64,000 nucleotides of DNA, taken from Flavobacterium sp. WC2421. GTDB taxonomy: Bacteria > Bacteroidota > Bacteroidia > Flavobacteriales > Flavobacteriaceae. Positions 1-8,970 of the stretch are shown piece after piece. Made by a program: the position numbers and the translations under genes. Numbering within the stretch: position 1 is the stretch's first letter; each line of letters starts with the position of its first letter. Below the pieces are notes generated by a model. The model saw only the letters and a list, made by a program, of their open reading frames with translations, searched no databases and was not told the DNA's origin. The DNA lies in assembly GCF_040822115.1 (NCBI RefSeq), contig NZ_CP162004.1, positions 2,976,001 through 3,040,000 of the forward strand, in the 5' to 3' direction.

Positions 1-1
1 C

Positions 2-1264
2 CCTACATTTACAAAAGATGGAAAAACCATGTATTTTACAAGAAATAATTTTCTTGATGGAAAAAAAGGAAAAGATGGCAATAACATTACTTTAATTAAA
101 ATATACAAAGCAAATTTCGAGAATGATCAATGGATTAACATAACTGAACTGCCTTTCGATAGCAATAACTACAGTACAGCACATCCTGCATTAAGTCCTG
201 ACGAGAAAACATTATATTTTGCATCTGATATGCCTGGAACCTTAGGACAATCTGATTTATTTAAAGTAGCTATTAAAGAGGACGGAACCTTTGGAAATCC
301 GGTAAATTTAGGTAGCACAATTAATACCGAAGGTAAAGAGACATTTCCTTTCTTTACTGATGAAAATGAGCTCTATTTCGCTTCAAATGGGCATCCAGGG
401 CTAGGAGGTTTGGATGTGTTTGTATCTAAAATGAATGACGATGGTACTTTCAACGAAGTACAAAATGTTGGTGCTGATGTCAATTCCTCAAAAGATGATT
501 TTGCATATTTAATTGATACTAAATCAAGAAGAGGCTTTTTTTCCTCTAATAGAGACGGAGGACAAGGATATGATGACATTTATAAATTTTTAGAAACAAG
601 AAGATTAACTTGTGAACAATTATTATACGGCGAAATAACTGATATTTCTACTGGGGAAATGCTCGAAAATACAACAATAACCATATTAGATGACAAGTTA
701 AATACTATTGGTACAACTACATCTGACGAAAAAGGGAACTATTCGATACCAGTAGAATGTGGTAAAAGATATAGTGTAAGAGCTGCAAAAGAAGACTATA
801 CCACAAAAGAACAAATAATTACAATTCTTAAAGAAAATGGAAAAACACATCTCCCATTTGCATTAGAAAAAGCAACTTGCAAAGTGGCTGTTGGTGATGA
901 TTTAGGAAAATGTTTTGGTATAAAAATGATTTATTTCGATTTTGACAAATCCGACATTCGAATAGAAGCAGCGCTAGATTTAGAAAAAATATTAGATGTA
1001 ATGGACCAATATCCAAAAATGAAATTAGATATCCGTTCACATACTGATAGTCGTGGATCATCCAAATACAACGAAGCTTTATCGGATCGAAGAGCAAAAT
1101 CTACAATAAACTGGCTAATTAAAAATGGTGTCAATAAAAATCGATTAATTGGGAAAGGATATGGTGAAAACCAACTTGTTAATCAATGTTCAGATGGTGT
1201 AGATTGTACGGAAGAAGAACATCAACTTAATAGACGTAGTGAATTTATTGTCACTGAATTATAA
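2..1264 (+). CDS. OmpA-family outer membrane protein with PD40 repeats, 5' end outside window
   Basis: The frame is open from base 2, so the gene begins upstream and only the C-terminal 420 or so residues are here. The visible order is WD40-like PD40 beta-propeller repeats (blades ending in LYFASD, LYFASN and FFSSN), a carboxypeptidase-regulatory-like fold around residues 200-285 counted from the first Met at 29, and a C-terminal OmpA peptidoglycan-binding domain with YFDFDKSDI and NRRSEF. The OmpA domain should tether the protein to peptidoglycan under the outer membrane. This PD40/regulatory/OmpA layout is known from PorE-like proteins of type IX secretion and from genes paired with PorP/SprF; which of these applies cannot be decided without the upstream gene. 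A bidirectional terminator follows at 1281. Confidence 0.9.
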   Translation, partial: PTFTKDGKTMYFTRNNFLDGKKGKDGNNITLIKIYKANFENDQWINITELPFDSNNYSTAHPALSPDEKTLYFASDMPGTLGQSDLFKVAIKEDGTFGNPVNLGSTINTEGKETFPFFTDENELYFASNGHPGLGGLDVFVSKMNDDGTFNEVQNVGADVNSSKDDFAYLIDTKSRRGFFSSNRDGGQGYDDIYKFLETRRLTCEQLLYGEITDISTGEMLENTTITILDDKLNTIGTTTSDEKGNYSIPVECGKRYSVRAAKEDYTTKEQIITILKENGKTHLPFALEKATCKVAVGDDLGKCFGIKMIYFDFDKSDIRIEAALDLEKILDVMDQYPKMKLDIRSHTDSRGSSKYNEALSDRRAKSTINWLIKNGVNKNRLIGKGYGENQLVNQCSDGVDCTEEEHQLNRRSEFIVTEL

Positions 1265-1280
1265 AAATCTATAAACTTAA

Positions 1281-1311
1281 AAAAGAGTGTCTTTAATAGA
1301 CACTCTTTTTT
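1281..1311. terminator. Bidirectional intrinsic terminator
   Basis: An 11-bp perfect stem (1281-1291 with 1299-1309) is flanked by A-runs on the left and T-runs on the right. It sits between the convergent OmpA-family gene and the first CAP lipoprotein gene and can serve both. A related hairpin lies after the second CAP copy at 2251. Confidence 0.85.
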
Positions 1312-1333
1312 AATAAAAAAAAACTAACTCGAT

Positions 1334-1837
1334 TTAAATTTTTGCAAATATATTAGTGTAATATTTTTTTCCAGTTGTAGGGTTTTCTCTAATTGATATT
1401 CCAAAATGAGTAAAATTACCTTCAATATTATCTTTATGTGCTGGACTATTTAACCATGCAGTAACAGCGGCTTGTGGGCTATTATAATTATATGCAATAT
1501 TTTCACCTACAGTTTTAGCACCTAATACCTTTATGATATTTTCTGAACGAGCTACAAAATCATCATGATTTACTACATTATTTGTTATCATGTATTTATC
1601 ATGCTCTTCAGATTTATAAGAAATATGGTTGATTTTTTCTAAAGGATTTAAACCAACACTTACACGGTATTCGTTTATTAAATCCATTGCTTCAATTTCT
1701 GATGCGGTGTAAGTATAATTAACTACTACTTCTGATTTAGCTTCAACTGGATTAGCTTCAGAACTATTAGAAGAACAAGAGTTCAAAGTAAATATTACTG
1801 TTATTAACATTAATACGTGAAGTAAATTTCTTTTCAT
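1334..1837 (-). CDS. CAP/SCP-domain lipoprotein, copy A
   Basis: The 167-residue product begins with a lipoprotein signal (MKRNLL, hydrophobic core, lipobox LNSC with Cys21) followed by a serine-rich linker and a CAP (cysteine-rich secretory/SCP) domain with VGENIAY and the AWLNSPAHKDNI helix. Bacterial CAP lipoproteins are envelope or surface proteins; their biochemical role is generally unknown and no function is claimed here. It differs from copy B (2309-2812) at about 10 of 167 positions, eight of them in the first 30 residues (signal peptide and linker). From residue 31 on only two positions differ. It has its own promoter at 1916-1947 and terminator at 1281-1311. Confidence 0.9.
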   Translation of the reverse strand: MKRNLLHVLMLITVIFTLNSCSSNSSEANPVEAKSEVVVNYTYTASEIEAMDLINEYRVSVGLNPLEKINHISYKSEEHDKYMITNNVVNHDDFVARSENIIKVLGAKTVGENIAYNYNSPQAAVTAWLNSPAHKDNIEGNFTHFGISIRENPTTGKKYYTNIFAKI

Positions 1838-1915
1838 AATTTAGTAGTTTAAGTTTAAAGTAGATTGTGGGGCAAACTTCTTTAAGACAATTTTGTATGC
1901 GTTCTAATTCTTTTT

Positions 1916-1947
1916 CAAATATAGATACATTTACGTTAAACTACCAA
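1916..1947 (-). promoter_or_regulatory. Promoter of CAP lipoprotein copy A
   Basis: On the minus strand TATATTTG (1916-1923) matches the Bacteroidota -7 consensus TAnnTTTG, with TTG at 1945-1947 separated by 21 bases. The equivalent pair is kept in copy B, which supports function. Confidence 0.65.
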
Positions 1948-2250
1948 TTTTTATCGATGAACTACATCTTTTGTTTTTAATATTAATCTTTTTCCTACAA
2001 TTAAATTATTTTAGTTAATAAAAACTAAAATAAACAGCAACATAATACACCAAAATTTATTGAAAAATTACGCTCTAAAAACTAAATATAGACATTAATA
2101 AAAATAAATAGAATTAATATTGAAGAAAATTAATGACTTTATAAACTCTTATAGAAAATCATTATATATGATTAAAATGAACTATAAATGTATTTTATGT
2201 CCTAGAATAATATAATCTATTTAAAAAGGAAAAGGAAACATTTAAAACAC
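1948..2250. other. Non-coding spacer between the CAP genes
   Basis: This AT-rich stretch holds the upstream end of duplication copy A and a perfect 11-bp inverted repeat (2006-2016 with 2023-2033). No convincing coding frame was seen. Confidence 0.6.
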
Positions 2251-2284
2251 AAAGAAAGGTGCCTTTAACAAGACACCTTTCTTT
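2251..2284 (-). terminator. Terminator of CAP lipoprotein copy B
   Basis: An 11-bp stem (2251-2261 with 2274-2284) lies directly downstream of the copy B gene, at the place of the copy A terminator but with different stem sequence. Confidence 0.75.
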
Positions 2285-2308
2285 AATGTAAAACAAAACT
2301 AACTTAAA

Positions 2309-2812
2309 TTATATTTTTGCAAAAATATTAGTGTAATATTTTTTTCCAGTTGTAGGATTTTCTCTAATTGATATTCCAAAATGAGTAAAGTTTCCTTCTA
2401 TATTTTCTTTATGCGAAGGACTATTTAACCAAGCAGTAACGGCGGCTTGTGGGCTATTATAATTATATGCAATATTTTCACCTACAGTTTTAGCACCTAA
2501 TACTTTTATGATATTTTCTGAACGAGCTACAAAATCATCATGATTTACAACATTATTTGTTATCATGTATTTATCATGTTCCTCAGATTTATAAGAAATA
2601 TGATTAATTTTTTCTAAAGGATTTAAACCAACACTTACACGGTATTCGTTTATTAAATCCATTGCTTCAATTTCTGATGCGGTGTAAGTATAATTAACTA
2701 CTACTTCAGATTTAGCTTCAACAGGAGTAGCTTCAGATGCATTAGAGGAACAAGAGTTCATTGTGAATATTACAGCTAATAACAATAATAGACTAAGTAG
2801 ATTTCTTTTCAT
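2309..2812 (-). CDS. CAP/SCP-domain lipoprotein, copy B
   Basis: 167 residues with signal peptide and lipobox MNSC (Cys21), a short linker and a CAP domain almost identical to copy A. The two differences in the mature domain are Ala/Ser and Asp/Glu in the SPxHKxNI segment. The near identity of the domain beside divergent signal peptides suggests recent gene conversion or selection on the domain. It has its own promoter (2890-2922). No catalytic function can be assigned from the sequence. Confidence 0.9.
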   Translation of the reverse strand: MKRNLLSLLLLLAVIFTMNSCSSNASEATPVEAKSEVVVNYTYTASEIEAMDLINEYRVSVGLNPLEKINHISYKSEEHDKYMITNNVVNHDDFVARSENIIKVLGAKTVGENIAYNYNSPQAAVTAWLNSPSHKENIEGNFTHFGISIRENPTTGKKYYTNIFAKI

Positions 2813-2889
2813 AATATAGTAGTTTAAGTTTAAAGTAGATTGTGGGGCAAACTTCTTTAAGATAATTTCGTATGTGTTCTAATTCTTTT

Positions 2890-2922
2890 CAAACTTACAT
2901 ACTTTTTAAGTTAAACTACCAA
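2890..2922 (-). promoter_or_regulatory. Promoter of CAP lipoprotein copy B
   Basis: On the minus strand TAAGTTTG (2890-2897) fits TAnnTTTG, with TTG at 2920-2922 and a 22-base spacer. It occupies the same position as the copy A promoter. Confidence 0.65.
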
Positions 2923-2973
2923 TAATATCGATGAACTACATGTTTTTATTTTTATTTTAATCTTTTTCTTACA

Positions 2974-3618
2974 TTATGGAGATAACCTTTCAATTTTCCA
3001 AGTATAATCATCTTGGTATTTGTACCTGATCCTATCATGCAATCTATTAGCCCTCCCCTGCCAAAATTCAACTTCTAAAGGAACAACTAAAAAACCACCC
3101 CAATGTTCTGGTCTTGGGATAACCATACTTTCATATTCTTTTTCCAAATCTTTCAAATTGTCTTCTAAGAAAACTCGAGAAGGAACAACTTCACTTTGAT
3201 TCGAAACTATAGCTCCTAGTTTACTTCCGTCAGGTCTTGAATCAAAATAATTATCGGACACAATTGCTGATGTCTTTTGAGCAATTCCTTTAATAATTAC
3301 TTGGCGTTCTAAACCATGCCAAAAAAAAGAAAGACAAATATTAGGGTTATTGGCAATTGCTTTCCCTTTCTCTGAATTGTAATTGGTATAAAACACAAAA
3401 CCTTCTTCAGAAAATTTTTTAAGCAGTACTACTCTTGATTTTGGAAACCCATCTAAGCCAATTGTAGCAATTGTCATTGCATTAACCTCTTCCCCACTAT
3501 CAAATTCTTCTACTTCGTGAAACCATCTGTTAAATAAATTTATTGGATCTTCAGGGATATTTGATTCCAATAACTCACTCTTTTCATACGATTTTCTATA
3601 ATTACTTAAATCATTCAT
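2974..3618 (-). CDS. pdxH: Pyridoxamine 5'-phosphate oxidase
   Basis: The 214-residue protein has the normal length and pattern of PdxH: RVVLLK near residue 60 (FMN/substrate binding) and the C-terminal RLHDRIRY with a final RLSP. The enzyme oxidises pyridoxine/pyridoxamine 5'-phosphate to pyridoxal 5'-phosphate in the cytoplasm with FMN. It is the last gene of the minus-strand run pyrR-pyrB-STAS-like-rnz-pdxH, 77 bases after rnz. No terminator was seen between it and the CAP copy B promoter. Several PLP enzymes lie elsewhere in the window (argD, YggS), but no direct link is implied. Confidence 0.95.
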   Translation of the reverse strand: MNDLSNYRKSYEKSELLESNIPEDPINLFNRWFHEVEEFDSGEEVNAMTIATIGLDGFPKSRVVLLKKFSEEGFVFYTNYNSEKGKAIANNPNICLSFFWHGLERQVIIKGIAQKTSAIVSDNYFDSRPDGSKLGAIVSNQSEVVPSRVFLEDNLKDLEKEYESMVIPRPEHWGGFLVVPLEVEFWQGRANRLHDRIRYKYQDDYTWKIERLSP

Positions 3619-3695
3619 CTTTTTTAATTTTAAGATTTTAATTTTGCAAAAACATCTTTTACAATTACACTATTAATTAAAGGATCTACTTATTT

Positions 3696-4601
3696 TTAGA
3701 AATTAAAAACAACTCCATCATCCGCTAATGCTACTTCAGGGAAAATTGTTTCCGCTTCTTCTTTAAACAGCTTTATATTTTCGTATCGGGTTGAATAATG
3801 ACCCAAAACTAACTGTTTTACATTTGCTTTCAGCGCTATACTTGCTGCTTCTTTTGCGGTTGAGTGCATTGTTTTCCTTGCTAATGTATCTTCCGATTCT
3901 AAAAAAGTGGATTCATGGTATAAAACATCAACATTCTTTATCAATGAAACAATCGATTCATCATAAACCGTATCGGAACAAAATGCATAATTTTTTGTTG
4001 GTAATGGATCAAATGTTAATTTATTATTTTCAATTATTCTTCCATCATCTAAAACGATATCTTTCCCATTTTTAATGTTTTGGTAATAACATTCTTCAAT
4101 TTCAAAACTTTTAACTGTATCAATATTCAACTTCCTTTTATCAGGTTTCTCTTGAAATAAAAAACCATTAGTATAAATCCGGTGTTTTAGAGGTATTGTT
4201 TTAACAATTACTTTTTCATCTTCAAAAATCACTTCGCTTTCATTTGATTCTAATTCATGAAAATATAAATTATAATTTGTCCATGAATTAGCTAATCTCA
4301 ATTGCAATAAAATAATTTCTTTAATCCCTTTGGGACCATAAATATGAAGATCTGTGGTACGACCCAACAAAGTAAACGTTGAAACTATACCTATTAAACC
4401 AAAAAAATGATCACCATGTAAATGGGAAATAAAAATGTGGTTGATTTTTGAAAATTTAATTTTGTTTTTACGAAGTTGTACCTGAGTTCCTTCACCACAG
4501 TCTATAAGAAATAGTCTGTTTTTAATTTCTAAAATTTGAGAAGTTGGATTGGTAAATGTTCGTGGAGTTGCTGCATAGCAACCAAGAATTGTTAGTTTCA
4601 A
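3696..4601 (-). CDS. rnz: Ribonuclease Z (tRNA 3' endonuclease)
   Basis: The 301-residue protein of the metallo-beta-lactamase fold carries the zinc motif SHLHGDHFFGL near residue 60, an Asp in FCSDT, and LVLGHYSTRY near the end that supplies the last His ligand. RNase Z trims the 3' trailer of tRNA precursors in the cytoplasm. The length is that of the short bacterial ElaC form. It lies 55 bases downstream of the small STAS-like gene, and these two are probably cotranscribed with the pyrimidine genes upstream. Confidence 0.95.
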   Translation of the reverse strand: MKLTILGCYAATPRTFTNPTSQILEIKNRLFLIDCGEGTQVQLRKNKIKFSKINHIFISHLHGDHFFGLIGIVSTFTLLGRTTDLHIYGPKGIKEIILLQLRLANSWTNYNLYFHELESNESEVIFEDEKVIVKTIPLKHRIYTNGFLFQEKPDKRKLNIDTVKSFEIEECYYQNIKNGKDIVLDDGRIIENNKLTFDPLPTKNYAFCSDTVYDESIVSLIKNVDVLYHESTFLESEDTLARKTMHSTAKEAASIALKANVKQLVLGHYSTRYENIKLFKEEAETIFPEVALADDGVVFNF

Positions 4602-4656
4602 TTTTATAATTTTCGGTTAAATGCAAAAGGTTAAATAAGTCAATAAAGTTTAAGGT

Positions 4657-4989
4657 TTAAAACCCTAAATCTCTTTCAATCTCTTCCATTTCAATAATAT
4701 CATGTGCTTCTAATAATGAAGGAACAACAAGAAGTTCTTCAGGTATTGCATTATAATCAAAATCGGCAACAACAATAACGAAAGATTTTTTTGCTTTTTT
4801 ATGCTGTTTAGACAAAGGCATAAACTGTTTGATCTCATTAATAGACAGATCGTCATGAAACAAAAGATCTATAACAATATTATCTTTTTCAAATGTTTTA
4901 TATTGGTGCGTCACTTTCATCAAAAAAGAAGTAAAATCACCTTGAGTATCTTTTATTATTACGGAGTGTTTTTTTTGATCTACTTTCAT
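4657..4989 (-). CDS. Small STAS-like protein
   Basis: A 110-residue soluble protein with alternating beta/alpha pattern (NIVIDLLF, SFVIVVADFDY) that resembles a single STAS/anti-sigma-factor-antagonist fold, ending in an acidic tail. No catalytic motif or obvious phosphorylatable Ser is visible at the usual place. The gene lies immediately upstream of rnz with 55 bases between them. A protein-interaction role is an inference from the fold; the partner is unknown. It could equally be an uncharacterised family with only a superficial STAS pattern. Confidence 0.7.
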   Translation of the reverse strand: MKVDQKKHSVIIKDTQGDFTSFLMKVTHQYKTFEKDNIVIDLLFHDDLSINEIKQFMPLSKQHKKAKKSFVIVVADFDYNAIPEELLVVPSLLEAHDIIEMEEIERDLGF

Positions 4990-5042
4990 TGCTTTTGATT
5001 TTCAAAATTAGGAAGTAGCTAAGTTACTACCGTTTTTTTAAA

Positions 5043-5969
5043 TTACTGAATTTTTGATGCTAAAAGATAGATTACAGCCATTCTGATTGCTACACCGTTT
5101 TCAACTTGGTTTAAAATAACCGATTGTTGTGAATCAGCAACTTCTGACGTTATCTCTACTCCTCTATTTATAGGACCTGGATGCATAATTACAATTTCCT
5201 TATTTAAAGAATCCAATAAGGTTTTGTCTAATCCGTATTGTTGTGCATATTCTCGCGTAGACGGGAAAAAATTAACATCCATACGTTCATTTTGCACTCG
5301 TAACATATTTGCTACATCACACCATTCTAGCGCTTTTCGAAGATTAGGTTCTACAGTTACCCCAAGAGACTCAATATGTCTAGGAATTAATGTTTTTGGC
5401 CCACAAACTTTAACTTCGGCACCTTGCATTTGCAAGGCATATATATTAGAAAGTGCTACTCTAGAATGTAAAATATCTCCCACTATAACCACTTTTTTTC
5501 CAGCTACTTCTCCTAATTTTTCTCTAATAGAATAACTATCCAATAAAGCTTGAGTTGGATGTTCATGCGCTCCATCACCTGCATTTACAATACTTGCTTT
5601 AACATTTTTTGATAAAAAGTAAGCAGCTCCAGGATTAGCATGCCTCATTACTACCATATCTACTTTCATAGAAAGTATATTATTTACAGTGTCAATTAAG
5701 GTTTCTCCTTTTTTAACAGATGATTGAGCTGCCGAAAAACTAATCACATCAGCTGATAATCTTTTTTGTGCTAATTCAAATGAAAGTTTAGTACGGGTAC
5801 TGTTTTCGAAAAAAATATTAGCGATAGTAATGTCTCGTAAAGAAGGTACTTTTTTTATTGGACGATTAATTACTTCTTTAAAATGATCGGCAGTTTCAAA
5901 AATAAGGTCAATATCATTCTTGTTAATGTATTTTATACCTAGTAAATGATTTACGCTTAATTCTTTCAT
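5043..5969 (-). CDS. pyrB: Aspartate carbamoyltransferase catalytic chain
   Basis: The 308-residue protein has the carbamoyl-phosphate loop FFENSTRTKLSF near residue 55, HPTQALLD near 137, and VGDILHSRVALSN in the aspartate domain. It catalyses carbamoyl phosphate + aspartate to N-carbamoylaspartate, the committed step of pyrimidine synthesis. No pyrI regulatory chain is adjacent; pyrR is directly upstream (58 bases), an arrangement also known from Gram-positive bacteria. Start ATG at 5969. Confidence 0.96.
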   Translation of the reverse strand: MKELSVNHLLGIKYINKNDIDLIFETADHFKEVINRPIKKVPSLRDITIANIFFENSTRTKLSFELAQKRLSADVISFSAAQSSVKKGETLIDTVNNILSMKVDMVVMRHANPGAAYFLSKNVKASIVNAGDGAHEHPTQALLDSYSIREKLGEVAGKKVVIVGDILHSRVALSNIYALQMQGAEVKVCGPKTLIPRHIESLGVTVEPNLRKALEWCDVANMLRVQNERMDVNFFPSTREYAQQYGLDKTLLDSLNKEIVIMHPGPINRGVEITSEVADSQQSVILNQVENGVAIRMAVIYLLASKIQ

Positions 5970-6027
5970 TCTTTTACGATTATTATTATTTTATCAGCTT
6001 AGCTTTTTGAACGATTTGTTTTACTGA

Positions 6028-6567
6028 TTAGTTGGTAATTAAATAGACCACATCTTCACCGTCATTTTCTTTCCAATTAACCTTTACTTTTTCCCCATTA
6101 ATTGCATCAACTTGTCTCCCTCTATAATCCGGTTGTATAGGTAAATTTCGGCTAAAACGTCTATCAATAAGTACCAGTAATTCAATTTCTGATGGTCTTC
6201 CAAAAGATTGAATAGCAGTTAATGCAGATCGAATACTTCTTCCAGTAAACAAAACATCATCAATGAAAATAACTTTTTTATTTTCGACAATAAAATTGAT
6301 TTTTGTTTTATTGGCTTCTAATGGTTTATCAGTTCTACGGAAATCATCTCTAAAAAAAGTAATATCTAAATATCCTAACTGAATTTCAGGAGTATTGTAT
6401 TCATCTTCTAACATGGTTTTTAAACGCTCAGCAAGAAATGTACCTCTAGGCTGAATACCTACTAGAATAGTATCTTTAAAATCGAGATGTTTTTCAATTA
6501 GCTGACAAGCCAAACGATGGAGAATGATATTGACTTCTTTGGAATTGAGCAAAACTTTTTGAGTCAT
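6028..6567 (-). CDS. pyrR: PyrR-type pyrimidine regulator / uracil phosphoribosyltransferase
   Basis: The start was placed at the ATG at 6567 (179 residues, MTQKVLLNSKEV), which agrees with the usual N-terminus of PyrR. A longer frame from a TTG at 6594 was rejected because that TTG is part of the -7 promoter element. The PRPP motif VIFIDDVLFTGRS is intact near residue 95. PyrR is a PRPP-dependent uracil phosphoribosyltransferase that in many bacteria also binds pyr mRNA; no anti-terminator structure typical of Bacillus was recognised here, so the regulatory role is open. First gene of the pyrR-pyrB-STAS-rnz-pdxH run. Confidence 0.93.
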   Translation of the reverse strand: MTQKVLLNSKEVNIILHRLACQLIEKHLDFKDTILVGIQPRGTFLAERLKTMLEDEYNTPEIQLGYLDITFFRDDFRRTDKPLEANKTKINFIVENKKVIFIDDVLFTGRSIRSALTAIQSFGRPSEIELLVLIDRRFSRNLPIQPDYRGRQVDAINGEKVKVNWKENDGEDVVYLITN

Positions 6568-6591
6568 AGTAAAGTATTGTGTTTGGTTTTG

Positions 6592-6599
6592 CAAATATA
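6592..6599 (-). promoter_or_regulatory. -7 promoter element of the pyrR operon
   Basis: TATATTTG on the minus strand matches TAnnTTTG and lies 24 bases upstream of the pyrR ATG, giving a leader of under 20 bases. No good TTG at -33 was found. Confidence 0.55.
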
Positions 6600-6884
6600 C
6601 AAATTCAAATTTATGATTTAATAATTATATCTCTAGAATATGTTTTTGATATTTTTTTTTAATAAAGAAAACCAATTTACAATAAGCCAAAGATATTGTA
6701 ATAATACTTATTTAGGTGTTCTTTATCTTATTTATAAAATGATTAAAGATAATTAAGTCTAGAAAAAACAATTAGCTTAAATATAATTCTATAGAAAGTT
6801 ATTTTATAACAATCCATTTGAATTATATAACAAATTTCTTTTGGCAATTGGTAATTTTATAATTCAATTTTAAATCCATTTATT
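6600..6884. other. Intergenic region between divergent pyrR and a small lipoprotein gene
   Basis: AT-rich spacer with no gene-like frame. Apart from the pyrR -7 element at its left edge, no clear promoter or hairpin was recognised. Confidence 0.5.
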
Positions 6885-7058
6885 ATGATGACCAAAATAA
6901 CAAAAACACTTTTACTTTTCACAATCCTAATTTCATTTACAAGCTGTTCCGTAATTGGCGGTATCTTCAAAGCAGGTATGGGCGTAGGTATTATTATTGT
7001 AGTCGCTATTGTAGCAATTATTTTATTTGTAATTAGTAAAATATCAGGTAAAAAATAG
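6885..7058 (+). CDS. Small membrane-anchored lipoprotein (57 aa)
   Basis: A 57-residue product starting MMTKITKTLLLF, with lipobox FTSC (Cys near residue 21), a short Gly-rich turn (GGIFKAGMGVG) and one long hydrophobic segment (IIIVVAIVAIILFVI), ending in a basic tail. So it appears to be a lipoprotein signal followed by a single transmembrane helix. The second Met (6888) may be the real start. Small proteins of this design are common in flavobacteria and their role is unknown. No enzymatic function should be inferred. The sense strand, codon pattern and clean signal support a real gene. Confidence 0.75.
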   Translation: MMTKITKTLLLFTILISFTSCSVIGGIFKAGMGVGIIIVVAIVAIILFVISKISGKK

Positions 7059-7164
7059 AACTAATTGTTAAATTTCTAAATAAAAAATATTTTTACACTT
7101 CATTTTTATAGTTTTTCAATAATTTTAATAGTAATTTTAATATAAAATTTACAATTATTCGATT

Positions 7165-8970
7165 ATGAAATTAACTATATTTTATATTACTCTTTTTTTA
7201 TTTTCATCAATTTCATATTGTCAAGAAAATTGTAATAATGGAATTGATGATGATGGTGATGGAAAGATCGACTTAAATGATTTAGATTGTATCTGTAATC
7301 AAACAGCGGTGCGTTCTATTATTCCAAACCATTCTTTTGAAGAGTATTCTTTTTGCAAAGAAGCCAAAATTTGGGTCCCCGCTAATAATTCTAGAACTGA
7401 ATATATCAATTGTGGATTAGATTTGGATGGTCAAGAAATATTGAAAAATGGGCTTTCTAATTATCCAGACGGATTTGGTATTTATGGAGCCATGTATACA
7501 GGAAATAAAAAAGGGTATATTGGTACTTGTTTAATATCGCCAATGTTAGCTGGCGAAGAATACCAGTTGACACTCGATATTGCAACATTAATCGTTGGCG
7601 GTGATGCAGCTTTAGGAACTTCAAACAAAGTTTCTAAAGAAAATTTTAAACAATTGAGAGTTTCTGAATTAGAGCCCATAAATATTACTTTATACGGAAC
7701 TAGTAATTGCGAAAATCTCCCACTTACCTCAGATGTCTATGTCAACATTTACCAAAGTCCTCCTACTTATGGTCCAAAATGGATTGAAATAGGAAGCGTA
7801 ACATATACTCCAGTTTCAAAATGGGAAAAAATAACAATCACTTTTACACCAACAGTCGACATTGAAGCAATAATACTTGGTAGTCCTCAAAAACTGCCAG
7901 AAAGTTACCCTTATGCCCCTTTTAGAGGCCCTTATGAAGCCCCTTTTTTTTTATATGATGATTTAATTTTAAATAAATCATCCCTATTTGGAGTGAATAT
8001 TTTAAGGAATGGTGCCTTTTGCGAGAATAATTTAGTTTTGACTGCAAACCCAACTATACTAATAACACCAAGTATTAAGTATCAATGGTATAAAGAAGGA
8101 ATTGCAATAGCAGGAGCTACAAATAAAGATTTCAGCATACCATATGAGACTAAAAATTATGGGAATTATATTGTAAAAATCACTGATAATACTGGTTGTA
8201 TTCTAAGTTCACCTTATAACCTTAACAATACTATTCCAGAACCAACAGTTTTAATTACGCAACCCACTTGCTCCGTAAATACAGGAACAATCACGATAAC
8301 ATCTCCTGCAAAAGAGTATAGTTTTGACAGAGGAAAAACCTGGACAACAAATAATGTAGCTACAAATTTAGTGTCAAAAACATATTTTATAAAAACTAGA
8401 AATGTTTTAAATTGTGAAGCTTCAAAAATTGTTGTGATAAATAATTTGCTCAATTTCCCAGAAATTTATGCTACAACCCCAATATCCTATGTGCAATTTG
8501 CAGTGGCTAAAGAATTAACTGCTGGCGGAACAAATCACTTATGGTATACTACTGAAACGGGAGGTACAGGCTCAACTGAAACTCCAATTCCACAAACATC
8601 TATATTAGGTTCTACTGATTATTTTGTAAGTCAGACTATAAATGGATGCGAAGATAATCAACGAAAAAAAATCACTGTAACTATTTATCCAGTTCCATAT
8701 GCATTTGAATATCCCCATTTTTTCACACCAAATGGAGATGGAGAAAATGATTTTTGGAATATTCCTGAATTTGTAAAAGAAAACGAGGCCTTAATTTATA
8801 TTTATGATCGATATGGCAAATCATTAGCGATAATTAAACCAAATGATATTGGATGGGATGGAAACTATCAAGGAGTTCCATTACCTTCAAATGATTATTG
8901 GTTTAAAGCAATCTATAAAGAAAATGGGGAACTCACTGAATTCAAATCTCATTTTACTTTAAAAAGATAG
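7165..8970 (+). CDS. Secreted T9SS type B (gliding-motility C-terminal domain) protein
   Basis: 601 residues: signal peptide (first 19 residues, ending SYCQ), a calcium-binding-like Asp loop (NNGIDDDGDGKIDLNDLD near residues 24-42) as in MopE/thrombospondin-type repeats, a large beta-rich N-terminal region, Ig-like segments (QWYKEGIAIAG and LWYTTETGGTG), and a C-terminal domain of the gliding-motility-associated type B class (FFTPNGDGENDFW, then IYDRYGK and GWDGNYQG). Proteins with this end are exported across the outer membrane by the type IX system with the help of a PorP/SprF partner; no such partner is adjacent. The adhesive or other role is unknown. The stop codon is part of a 14-bp hairpin. 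Confidence 0.9.
   Translation: MKLTIFYITLFLFSSISYCQENCNNGIDDDGDGKIDLNDLDCICNQTAVRSIIPNHSFEEYSFCKEAKIWVPANNSRTEYINCGLDLDGQEILKNGLSNYPDGFGIYGAMYTGNKKGYIGTCLISPMLAGEEYQLTLDIATLIVGGDAALGTSNKVSKENFKQLRVSELEPINITLYGTSNCENLPLTSDVYVNIYQSPPTYGPKWIEIGSVTYTPVSKWEKITITFTPTVDIEAIILGSPQKLPESYPYAPFRGPYEAPFFLYDDLILNKSSLFGVNILRNGAFCENNLVLTANPTILITPSIKYQWYKEGIAIAGATNKDFSIPYETKNYGNYIVKITDNTGCILSSPYNLNNTIPEPTVLITQPTCSVNTGTITITSPAKEYSFDRGKTWTTNNVATNLVSKTYFIKTRNVLNCEASKIVVINNLLNFPEIYATTPISYVQFAVAKELTAGGTNHLWYTTETGGTGSTETPIPQTSILGSTDYFVSQTINGCEDNQRKKITVTIYPVPYAFEYPHFFTPNGDGENDFWNIPEFVKENEALIYIYDRYGKSLAIIKPNDIGWDGNYQGVPLPSNDYWFKAIYKENGELTEFKSHFTLKR

Larger units (their letters stand above)
1281..1999 (-). repeat. 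Tandem duplication unit, copy A
   Basis: This unit of about 720 bp contains terminator, CAP gene and promoter region and is repeated at about 2251-2973. The upstream non-coding part is also duplicated: long identical stretches occur at 1845-1890 and 2819-2864, and both copies end in a TAATCTTTTTC-type tract. The ends are estimates by eye. Confidence 0.75.
2251..2973 (-). repeat. Tandem duplication unit, copy B
   Basis: Second copy of the terminator-CAP gene-promoter unit. Its upstream end runs up to base 2973, immediately before the stop codon of pdxH (2974-2976), so the duplication seems to end flush with the neighbouring gene. Confidence 0.7.

Noticed and set aside
3791..4075. 94-codon plus-strand frame opposite rnz
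   Set aside because: Antisense to a certain gene, leucine-rich low complexity, no family.
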